From NCBI GenBank assembly GCA_029880755.1, contig JAOUNW010000003.1, positions 1 to 44,780 on the forward strand: 44,780 bases of DNA, in the 5' to 3' direction. Shown piece by piece: positions 17,801 through 23,655 of this stretch. Origin of the DNA: Gammaproteobacteria bacterium. GTDB taxonomy: Bacteria; Pseudomonadota; Gammaproteobacteria; Acidiferrobacterales; SZUA-150. The notes below the pieces were generated by a model. The model saw only the letters and a program-made list of their open reading frames with translations, had not been told where the DNA came from and did not search any database. Within the stretch, counting starts at the first letter, position 1, and the number at the start of each line of letters is the position of its first letter. The translations under genes and the position numbers were made by a program.

Positions 17801-17913
17801 ACCACAGTACCACGCTCAATAAAATCACCCAGGTTCTTTTCCCAGGACACCAGCGTGCCCTCCGTCATGGTGTCGGAAAGCTGAGGCATTTTAATAATGT
17901 AAGGATCGGCCAT
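14854..17913 (-). CDS. Fused dihydrolipoamide acetyltransferase (E2) and dihydrolipoamide dehydrogenase (E3)
   Basis: A 1019-residue fusion. Two near-identical lipoyl domains (about 7-84 and 125-202) each carry the ETDKA lysine for lipoylation. A peripheral subunit-binding domain follows (TPYARQLAGAHGIDLNSISG), then the E2 catalytic domain with GMGLVVPVLRD and DHRIVNGADAAKFL. Here the usual Asp of HxxxDG is Asn, a position also altered in plastid and cyanobacterial E2. From about 560 the E3 part begins with VVVIGGGPGGEDCARDL, redox pair GGECLWRGCIPSK, GIIGAGAIGLEMAQIF and the His-Glu pair in HPHPTQTE. It would transfer the acetyl group to CoA and reoxidise lipoamide in one chain. ATG 17913 is chosen as the start because homology begins there. 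Confidence 0.93.
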   Translation of the reverse strand: MADPYIIKMPQLSDTMTEGTLVSWEKNLGDFIERGTVVATIETDKAIMDVEVFREGYLSGPLAGVDSVVPVGEAIGFLVATKEQVSDSAGAPAKAAVAARNSEQAAKPAEGSASAETIPDNATPIKMPQLSDTMTEGTLVSWEKNLGDFIERGTVVATIETDKAVMDAEVFREGYLSGPLADVDSVVPVGEAIAYLVAEKSQVMDSKRTAMNPSVAAAPVSIPKSEPYGMPKAKTKIPAMPHGATPAPRPRSGKATPYARQLAGAHGIDLNSISGSGIGGVIVAADVLNSDIQKTSTKRIFQVPGMGRPMDAMEKAVAHNMEYSLSMPLFRVTINIQPQNLISASKTKGYSLTVALAKAAALAIQQFPKVNAVYQHEDRIVEREQVDVGLAVETEGMGLVVPVLRDVINKSMDELSANWKDLVNRARIRRLKPEEYSNPTFTISNMGMLGVSHFDAIPTPGTSAIFAIATTGPQGMPVTVTADHRIVNGADAAKFLNAFKELVENPAWLGAAVGQVAVSKSVPAGIHAPTVTIPKGDWDYDVVVIGGGPGGEDCARDLAGHGKKVAMINDAPFPGGECLWRGCIPSKAWRAAADRVRDRQHDSHLGIQGTNQPTLSWSKLEKTRRSVLETRGDMALKTDKGVKIDVIHGFARFASDHSVEVDASGNSDDPHVRALPGAGKKTKTITFGAAVIATGAPPFVPPIPGADSKGVLTSDTVWSLKKAPARVGIIGAGAIGLEMAQIFADFGAKVTVLEAQDRPLAEVEPEIAKTLAGLLQNEKNLTLVTSAKAKEIKGKPGDMTLVYANADGKSTNFKCDYVIMATGKRPVLEPLQLNKAGVAVDKGVVVADKFCQTSVPHIFAVGDVIGGLMLAHTAGQQGRVAAGMLLGEPMAYNQDKDCGVIFTRPQAAFVGLSVDQAKSKGIDAIEVKTPMSIDAKAMITNETDGMIKIVADRDSHRIIGVHFLADHADTLIGEAVMMVAGDMTLEQVAQAIHPHPTQTEMFGDMSRRLLSRLRRSKKK
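17308..17895 (-). repeat. Direct repeat encoding two lipoyl domains
   Basis: Copies at 17662-17895 and 17308-17541 are offset by exactly 354 bases (118 codons). Parts are almost identical at DNA level, for example around 17461-17535 and 17815-17889, where synonymous changes are nearly absent. That indicates a recent duplication or ongoing gene conversion within the E2 gene. Confidence 0.85.
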
Positions 17914-18069
17914 AGTTATTGATTCTATATTCTTGATATTGTCAGTTAGCGTGGCGGAAGAAGCTTTCCTGTTTCTTAATGTTCCCTGCCGTGAGCCCAA
18001 GGCAAAGAAGAAGCCATCATTTCCGTTCCACTATAGGAAAACGCTGCTATTGGATTCTCCTGATTGGTG

Positions 18070-19050
18070 TTAGATCTTACCCATTACCTTTAATGCACCC
18101 TGATAGACATCTTCTACATCAGGAATCGCTTCTTTCTCCAGGGTATAATTGTACGGTACAGGCACATCCGCCGCGTGAATTCGCACTGGTTGCGCGTCCA
18201 GCGCATAAAAACAATCTTCGGTAATTACGGCCATGATCTCGGCACCCACACCTACCGGTGCTTCATCTTCTTCCGCTACCAGTACACGATGGGTTTTTTC
18301 CACTGAGCGGCGAATGGTTTCTCTATCCAGCGGTTTCAGGGCTCGCAGATCCAGTACCTCGGCGCTAATGCCATCACTCTCAAGTCGCTTAGCGGCCTCA
18401 AGACATAAATAAACACTGAAGTTATAACCGATCAAAGTAATGTCAGTACCTTCACGCACAATTTCCGCTCCTTCAAGCGGCCGGAAGAATTCCTCATCCG
18501 GTACTTCTTCCTTGATGTTATACATACGCTCATGTTCAATAATAATAACCGGATCATTGCAGCGTACTGCCGACTTCAACATGCCACAGGCATCCAGCGG
18601 ACCACGAGGTGTTACGACACGCAATCCTGACGTGCTCATAAACATGCGCGCCAACCTGGCAGAATGTTGTGCTGCCAACTGATGCGCCGTACCTCCTGGC
18701 GTACGCATTACAATAGGGCACGAGACACGGCCACCTGACATGTAGCGAATCTTGGCAGCTGCATTAATCAAGGTATCCAGCGCCAGCAAGGCAAAGTTGA
18801 TAGACATGATTTCGATGATCGGCCGCACACCCACCATGGACGCACCGATACCGATGCCAGTGTAGGAGTTCTCGGAGATCGGCGTATCGATAATCCGGCT
18901 CTCACCATACTTATCGTATAACCCCGATGTTGCTTTGTATGTTCCGCCCGCGACACCAATGTCTTCACCCATGGCAATCACCAATGGATCATTGGCCATT
19001 TCCTCGTCATGGGCACGGCGAATTGCTTCCCAATATGCTATTTCAGCCAT
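18070..19050 (-). CDS. pdhB: Pyruvate dehydrogenase E1 component, beta subunit
   Basis: A 326-residue transketolase-like subunit: AMGEDIGVAGGTYKAT near the start, IDTPISENSYTGIGIGASM, the RYMSGGRVSCPIVMRTPGG pyrimidine-binding region and HSARLARMF. The C-terminal domain has VLDLRALKPLDRETI and VAEEDEAPVGVGAEI. The pattern (TPISEN..GIGIGA, RYMSGG) resembles the plastid and cyanobacterial branch. With the alpha subunit it decarboxylates pyruvate using thiamine diphosphate. It follows pdhA after 11 bases; 156 bases separate it from the E2-E3 gene. A branched-chain or acetoin enzyme is the alternative. Confidence 0.95.
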   Translation of the reverse strand: MAEIAYWEAIRRAHDEEMANDPLVIAMGEDIGVAGGTYKATSGLYDKYGESRIIDTPISENSYTGIGIGASMVGVRPIIEIMSINFALLALDTLINAAAKIRYMSGGRVSCPIVMRTPGGTAHQLAAQHSARLARMFMSTSGLRVVTPRGPLDACGMLKSAVRCNDPVIIIEHERMYNIKEEVPDEEFFRPLEGAEIVREGTDITLIGYNFSVYLCLEAAKRLESDGISAEVLDLRALKPLDRETIRRSVEKTHRVLVAEEDEAPVGVGAEIMAVITEDCFYALDAQPVRIHAADVPVPYNYTLEKEAIPDVEDVYQGALKVMGKI

Positions 19051-19061
19051 AGCTTACCTCG

Positions 19062-20063
19062 TTATTTATTCTGTAATGGCCCAATCCAGCGCGGATCCGG
19101 GTTATCGTCAAGCACATATTTGTATAGATCTTCCACCCTGGGTTCCGGGCTTTCCTCTGCAAACTTGATGATATCGTTTTCGATCTCATCATCGATTTCC
19201 TTTTCCATTGCCTTGATATCGGCATCCGTAATCACTTTGGCTTTTTTCAGCTTGGCAGCATAGATAGTGATCGGGTCACGCTTCTCCCATTGCTTTTCTT
19301 CTTCCTTGGAACGATAACCTTTGGAATCAGACATGGAGTGTCCACGATACCGGTAAGTCATAAATTCAATAAAGTAAGGTCCCTTGCCGCTGCGCACAAA
19401 ATCAATGGCGGTCTTGGCGGCCTCCATCACTGTATCGATGTCCTGGCCGTCGTGCTGGCTGGCTTTCATGTCATAACCGCAAACGCGTTTGTACTGATCC
19501 GTTACGGCAGTGGACCGCTCAATCCGTGTGCCGATAGCGTACATATTATTTTCGCATACAAACAAAACGGGCAGTTTCCAGACTGATGCCATATTCATGG
19601 TCTCATGGAAGGTGCCCTGGTTGTTGGCGCCATCACCAAGAAAACAAATGGCAATCTGGTCGGTGGCCTTGAGTTTCGCTCCCATTGCCAACCCGGCTGC
19701 CAACGGAAATGGTTGACCTACCAGCGCATAACCACCCATGAAATTCACTGTCGGGTCAAAAATGTGCATGGACCCGCCGCGGCCGCGGGAAGAACCGGTT
19801 TCCTTGCCATATAACTCTGCCATCACTTCACGCGCGGGCGCGCCTGATTTTATGGCATGAACATGATCGCGATATCCCGTGATCACGTAGTCATGACCTG
19901 TTTTGGCCATTTCCAGTACACCTGTCGCAACCGCTTCCTGACCTGAATAGAGGTGCAGAAACCCACCCATTTTTCTTTCCATGTAGGCTTCGAAGCAACG
20001 GTCCTCAAAGCGGCGAAAAAAGATCATCTCACGCAATAAGCGTTTTTGGTCATCAGCTTTCAT
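19062..20063 (-). CDS. pdhA: Pyruvate dehydrogenase E1 component, alpha subunit
   Basis: A 333-residue thiamine-diphosphate subunit. It has the FFRRFEDRCFEAYMERKMGG start, GYRDHVHAIKSG, the GRGGSMHIFD segment, and the cofactor motif GDGANNQGTFHETMNMA ending in NN (CENNMYAIGT). The loop YRYRGHSMSD holds the Ser normally phosphorylated in eukaryotic homologues. It is the first gene of the pdhA-pdhB-E2E3 operon. The minus strand reads CAGGAG five bases before ATG 20063, a strong ribosome site, and a loose TTGGGT-17-TAGATA promoter-like pair lies just upstream. Confidence 0.96.
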   Translation of the reverse strand: MKADDQKRLLREMIFFRRFEDRCFEAYMERKMGGFLHLYSGQEAVATGVLEMAKTGHDYVITGYRDHVHAIKSGAPAREVMAELYGKETGSSRGRGGSMHIFDPTVNFMGGYALVGQPFPLAAGLAMGAKLKATDQIAICFLGDGANNQGTFHETMNMASVWKLPVLFVCENNMYAIGTRIERSTAVTDQYKRVCGYDMKASQHDGQDIDTVMEAAKTAIDFVRSGKGPYFIEFMTYRYRGHSMSDSKGYRSKEEEKQWEKRDPITIYAAKLKKAKVITDADIKAMEKEIDDEIENDIIKFAEESPEPRVEDLYKYVLDDNPDPRWIGPLQNK

Positions 20064-20162
20064 GAATCTCCTGTCTAGAGGTAGGCTATCTAAAGAGATA
20101 AGTTATTGAACCCAAAACCGCTCTGCCCAATTTTTGGCAGATACAGTCACTTCTTCTCCGGG

Positions 20163-20200
20163 TCCCCAAAATGCGGTCGGTATGATCGTTTTTTTGGGGA
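20163..20200. promoter_or_regulatory. Long imperfect hairpin upstream of pdhA
   Basis: TCCCCAAAA (20163-20171) pairs with TTTTGGGGA (20192-20200), and an inner CGGTC/GATCG stem closes the loop. It lies about 100 bases before the pdhA start. It could be an operator or an RNA structure; there is no proof of either. Confidence 0.3.
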
Positions 20201-20252
20201 AACAGGTCAAGGTGTGCATTGGTTAATAAGATCCGGCGGCAAAACACTTTTT

Positions 20253-20280
20253 TTGACCTAAGTGTATATATAAGTAATCT
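20253..20280 (+). promoter_or_regulatory. Candidate sigma-70 promoter facing the small peptide gene
   Basis: TTGACC at 20253-20258 and TAATCT at 20275-20280 with a 16-base AT-rich spacer containing TATATATA. If used, the transcript would have a leader of about 310 bases before the ATG at 20597. Confidence 0.3.
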
Positions 20281-20596
20281 CTAATATTTTGGGAAGCATA
20301 ACAGAAGATCGATACAAATCAACCTGGCTTGACCGGAGATCAAAGCAGTTAATCGATTATTTGCAAACCTACCTCACGGGGCGGCCATTTCCTGATTTTT
20401 AATGTAGGTCGATACATCTCGCCGACAAAAATAAAGTCAGAGCTGGTATGGCTATTGGCTTCCCTTACTTTTACCCTTCCCTTGAATTCTTTCCAAATCT
20501 CCCTTAGGCTTTGCGCCCGACTGGAGCACTCAGGTATTATCTGGATGACCCAAGTAAAGTCTTTTAAATCAATAATGTAGAAACAGAGGAAGCGCA

Positions 20597-20704
20597 ATGA
20601 AAAATCCATTGGACTCAATCACCGGCACTATCATTTCAGGATTCGTTTTGACAATTATCCTGTACTTCGTAGTAAAGAATTTTCTGGTAGCGGCGGCCGG
20701 CTAA
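20597..20704 (+). CDS. 35-residue single-helix membrane peptide
   Basis: A short frame reads MKNPLDSITGTIISGFVLTI and continues as one membrane helix (about residues 9-29) ending in AAAG. The ribosome site GAGGAA at 20587 is well spaced to ATG 20597. The gene ends 53 bases before the PuuD-like membrane protein, which has its own site (GGAG), so the two probably share a transcript. The length is below common gene-calling limits. The codon pattern and the clean hydrophobic helix support a real product. Function is unknown; a small subunit or stabiliser of the neighbouring membrane protein is a guess. Confidence 0.65.
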   Translation: MKNPLDSITGTIISGFVLTIILYFVVKNFLVAAAG

Positions 20705-20757
20705 TCCCGCTGACACGTAATCAAACAACTCACCAATAACGATTTCTGGAGATATTT

Positions 20758-21249
20758 ATGGATTTACTCGTGCTCGATCGCTGGCTGCATGTGATGGCCG
20801 GCATAACCTGGATCGGTTTACTTTATTATTTCAACTTTGTTCAAGTTCCTGCGATGGGACAAGCCAAGGCAGATGGTACTGCCGCCGGCATTACCAAGCA
20901 TATCGCGCCACGCGCCTTATTGTGGTTCCGCTGGGCAGCCCTGGTCACATGGCTGACGGGTTCTTATTACCTGGGCAAATTGGGCATCTGGGGTGACGCC
21001 TTCATGCTAAAAGGTGCCGCCGCCCCTATTGGTATGGGTGCCTGGCTGGGAACCATCATGTTGTTTAATGTGTGGGTACTCATTTGGCCCAATCAGAAAA
21101 AAGTTCTGGGAATAGTCCAGGCTTCTGATGAAGAAAAGGCCAAATCCGGCCGTATTGCCCTACTGGCCTCACGCACCAACACAATGCTGTCCATCCCCAT
21201 GGCATTTTTCATGGTGGCAGGACCACATGGCGCGGCCATGTTTTCCTGA
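20758..21249 (+). CDS. PuuD-like urate oxidase N-terminal domain membrane protein
   Basis: A 163-residue protein with four or five membrane helices. The beginning LDRWLHVMAGITWIGLLYYFNFVQVP contains the HxxxGITWIGLLYYFN pattern of the PF06181 membrane domain found at the N-terminus of urate hydroxylase PuuD and in many stand-alone proteins. The C-terminal cytochrome part of PuuD is absent. Conserved histidines (in LHVMAG and KHIAP) could bind haem. The GGAG at 20749 precedes ATG 20758, and a strong terminator follows at 21274. Since no purine-catabolism gene is near, a role in urate metabolism is doubtful. Confidence 0.8.
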   Translation: MDLLVLDRWLHVMAGITWIGLLYYFNFVQVPAMGQAKADGTAAGITKHIAPRALLWFRWAALVTWLTGSYYLGKLGIWGDAFMLKGAAAPIGMGAWLGTIMLFNVWVLIWPNQKKVLGIVQASDEEKAKSGRIALLASRTNTMLSIPMAFFMVAGPHGAAMFS

Positions 21250-21273
21250 TCACGTCTGACCTGAATCGCCGAA

Positions 21274-21297
21274 AGCCCGGTCAATCCGGGCTTTTTA
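21274..21297 (+). terminator. Rho-independent terminator after the PuuD-like gene
   Basis: AGCCCGG (21274-21280), a five-base loop and CCGGGCT (21286-21292), followed by TTTTTATT. It is a perfect seven-pair stem 25 bases after the stop of the membrane protein gene. Confidence 0.9.
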
Positions 21298-21362
21298 TTG
21301 CCGAAGATCTTGGCAGCGCGGCAATTAGTCGATAGAATTTTGATCCGAATAACAGTTTTAGT

Positions 21363-21391
21363 GGCGCCCTGCTCGGGCGCCTTTGTATTTT
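21363..21391 (+). promoter_or_regulatory. GC-rich hairpin with T-run directly before argD
   Basis: GGCGCCC (21363-21369) pairs with GGGCGCC (21375-21381) around TGCTC and is followed by TTTGTATTTT up to the ATG at 21392. It has terminator or attenuator form and leaves no room for a ribosome site before that ATG. Confidence 0.5.
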
Positions 21392-22573
21392 ATGGCACAA
21401 GAGACTGCTTTGATGACCACGTACGGAAGACTGCCGGTGACCTTTGTCCGCGGCGAGGGTGCGTGGCTGTGGGACACCAATAATAAAAAATACCTGGATG
21501 CGTTGTCAGGTGTGGCGGTATGCAGCCTGGGTCACAGCCATCCAAGCATCTCGGAAGCGATCTGCCAACAGGCGGCCCAGCTGATTCATACCTCCAACTG
21601 GTATGGCATTGCCCATCAGGAATCACTGGGGAAAATCCTGTGCGAAAAGGCAGGCATGGAAACCGCTTTTTTTTCCAACTCCGGCGCCGAAGCCAACGAA
21701 GCCGCTATTAAGCTAGCCCGTCTTTACGGGCATCAACAAAATATTTCCGGACCTGCCATTATTGTTACCGAAGGCAGTTTTCACGGCCGCACCATGGCGA
21801 CCCTTACCGCTACGGGTAACCGCAAGGTACAAGCCGGCTTTGAGCCACTGGTACCCGGATTCAATCGAGTGCCGTACAACGACCTGGAAGCGATCCGACA
21901 AGTGGGCGCAAACAACAACAATGTTGTTGCGATACTGGTGGAGCCCATTACCGGTGAAGGCGGTGTCGTCATTCCCGACAAAGACTATCTGAAAGGTCTA
22001 CGCGAAATATGTGACGCCAAGGGCTGGCTGTTGATGCTCGATGAAATCCAGACCGGCATGTGCCGGACCGGCAAATGGTTTGCCTATCAACATGATGATC
22101 TGGCGCCGGATGTCATGACGGTTGCCAAAGCTCTGGGCAATGGTATTCCTATTGGCGCCTGCCTGGCACGGGGTAAGGCAGCCCAGGTACTTAAACCAGG
22201 TTCTCATGGTTCAACCTTTGGCGGTAACCCCCTGGCATGCAAAACTGCGCTAACCGTGATCGATATTATGGAGAAACAGAAACTGCATCTGCGGGCAGCG
22301 GAACTGGGTGAACGTATATTATCGGGGCTGAAAAAATCATTAGAGAACCAGCAGGGCGTTGTATCCGTCCGCGGAAAAGGACTGATGCTGGCGGTTGAGC
22401 TTGACCGGCCTTGTACCGAGTTGTTGCACAAAGCACTGGAAGCCGGTTTGCTGATTAACATCACCACCGAAAAAGTAATCCGGTTGCTGCCACCCCTGAT
22501 TCTGACTGACGATGAGGCAGACATGATTACCGACAAAGTATCCGCGCTTGTGTTTTCATTTCTGGCTGGCTAA
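21392..22573 (+). CDS. argD: Acetylornithine/aspartate aminotransferase family enzyme
   Basis: A class III PLP aminotransferase (393 residues) of arginine synthesis. It begins with the typical TALMTTYGRLPVTFVRGEGA, and has SGVAVCSLGHSHP, FFNSGAEAN-like FFSNSGAEANEAAIKLARLY, MLDEIQTGMCRTGKWF and VAKALGNG with the Schiff-base lysine. STFGGNPLA closes the site. It makes N-acetylornithine from the semialdehyde and glutamate. ATG 21392 is the homology-based start; ATG 21412 (MTTYGRL) has a weak GAGA upstream and is an alternative because a hairpin occupies the leader. argF follows after 21 bases. Confidence 0.95.
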   Translation: MAQETALMTTYGRLPVTFVRGEGAWLWDTNNKKYLDALSGVAVCSLGHSHPSISEAICQQAAQLIHTSNWYGIAHQESLGKILCEKAGMETAFFSNSGAEANEAAIKLARLYGHQQNISGPAIIVTEGSFHGRTMATLTATGNRKVQAGFEPLVPGFNRVPYNDLEAIRQVGANNNNVVAILVEPITGEGGVVIPDKDYLKGLREICDAKGWLLMLDEIQTGMCRTGKWFAYQHDDLAPDVMTVAKALGNGIPIGACLARGKAAQVLKPGSHGSTFGGNPLACKTALTVIDIMEKQKLHLRAAELGERILSGLKKSLENQQGVVSVRGKGLMLAVELDRPCTELLHKALEAGLLINITTEKVIRLLPPLILTDDEADMITDKVSALVFSFLAG

Positions 22574-22594
22574 ACGGCGAACAGGAAAACTGCT

Positions 22595-23503
22595 ATGGCG
22601 TCAAAACACTTTCTGTCACTTCTGGATTTAACCGGCGATGAGTTTGAACAGCTCATCGCCAGGGCCATTGAACTCAAATCTCTGCAAAAGAAACATATAC
22701 TGCATCAACCGCTGCAAGGGAAAATGCTGGCCATGGTGTTTGACAAATCTTCCACCCGCACCCGGGTTTCCTTTGAGACCGGCATGACCCAGTTGGGCGG
22801 CAACAGCATGTTTCTGTCACCCAGAGATACACAATTAGGTCGAGGTGAACCAATTGAAGATACCGCCCGCGTTCTCTCACGCATGGTGGATGTGGTGGTG
22901 ATCCGCACTGATAAACACCGTACCGTGGAAACCTTCGCAGAATACTCCAGCGTACCTGTCATCAATGCTCTGACCGACCGGTTTCACCCGTGCCAACTGC
23001 TGGCGGATATACAAACCTACCAGGAGCATCGGGGAAGCATTGTCGGCAAGAGAGTTGCCTGGGTTGGCGACGGTAATAACGTCTGCCACTCGTGGATGAA
23101 CGCCGCCAAGCTGCTTGGATTTCAACTGGCGATTGCCACGCCCAAAGGGTACGAGCCGGACAACGATATGGTCAGCGCAACGAAGCAGCATATTGAGATG
23201 ACAACAGACCCCAAAGCGGCGGTAAAAGATGCCGATATTGTTGTCACTGATACCTGGGCCAGCATGGGCCAGGAACAGGAAAAGAGCCAACGGGAGCAGG
23301 CCTTTGCAGGATACCAGGTGACCACCGCACTGATGCAACTGGCAAAGCCTGATGCACTGTTTATGCACTGTTTACCGGCATACCGAGGCTACGAGGTGTC
23401 CGCCGATGTCATTGATGGCCCCCAAAGCGTGGTTTGGGATGAGGCCGAAAATCGCCTGCATGCCCAGAAGGCCCTGCTGGAATTTCTGCTCCTGGCCAAA
23501 TAA
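22595..23503 (+). CDS. argF: Ornithine carbamoyltransferase
   Basis: Forms citrulline from ornithine and carbamoyl phosphate. The 302 residues show SSTRTRVSFETGM (carbamoyl phosphate site), the HRTVETFAEYSSVPVINAL region, FHPCQLLAD, DTWASMGQE (SMG ornithine loop) and MHCLPAYRG. All motifs are intact and the length is typical. It follows argD after 21 bases in the same operon; AGGAAAAC before ATG 22595 serves as ribosome site. argG lies about 8 kb away on the opposite strand, and no argB, argC, argE/J or argH is in this window. Confidence 0.98.
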   Translation: MASKHFLSLLDLTGDEFEQLIARAIELKSLQKKHILHQPLQGKMLAMVFDKSSTRTRVSFETGMTQLGGNSMFLSPRDTQLGRGEPIEDTARVLSRMVDVVVIRTDKHRTVETFAEYSSVPVINALTDRFHPCQLLADIQTYQEHRGSIVGKRVAWVGDGNNVCHSWMNAAKLLGFQLAIATPKGYEPDNDMVSATKQHIEMTTDPKAAVKDADIVVTDTWASMGQEQEKSQREQAFAGYQVTTALMQLAKPDALFMHCLPAYRGYEVSADVIDGPQSVVWDEAENRLHAQKALLEFLLLAK

Positions 23504-23655
23504 GGTTTGGATTGCCATCGTACAACCCGCCCAAAATCCCGCATTTTCCCAGTTGCCGAGGGGTGAATAAGGTATCTCTGGCCATCAGAAAACCGGGCGC
23601 GCAGTCTGATTTTGCGAAAGTACCGTAGCCCCTGCTTTTGTCCTACACTTGAACC

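Larger units (their letters stand above)
20064..20596. other. Intergenic region between pdhA and the 35-residue peptide gene
   Basis: This 533-base stretch holds no gene I can support. It contains the pdhA leader, a long imperfect hairpin (20163-20200), and two candidate plus-strand promoters: TTGACC at 20253 with TAATCT at 20275 (16-base spacer), and TTGCGC at 20511 with TATTAT at 20535 (18-base spacer). An 89-codon minus-strand frame at 20349-20618 runs through it but covers the start of the small gene. Confidence 0.6.

Noticed and set aside
20349..20618. 89-codon minus-strand frame in the pdhA-peptide intergenic region
   Set aside because: It covers the ribosome site and start of the 35-residue peptide gene, has no ribosome site of its own and no recognisable family. 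The plausible-looking residue mix is not enough.
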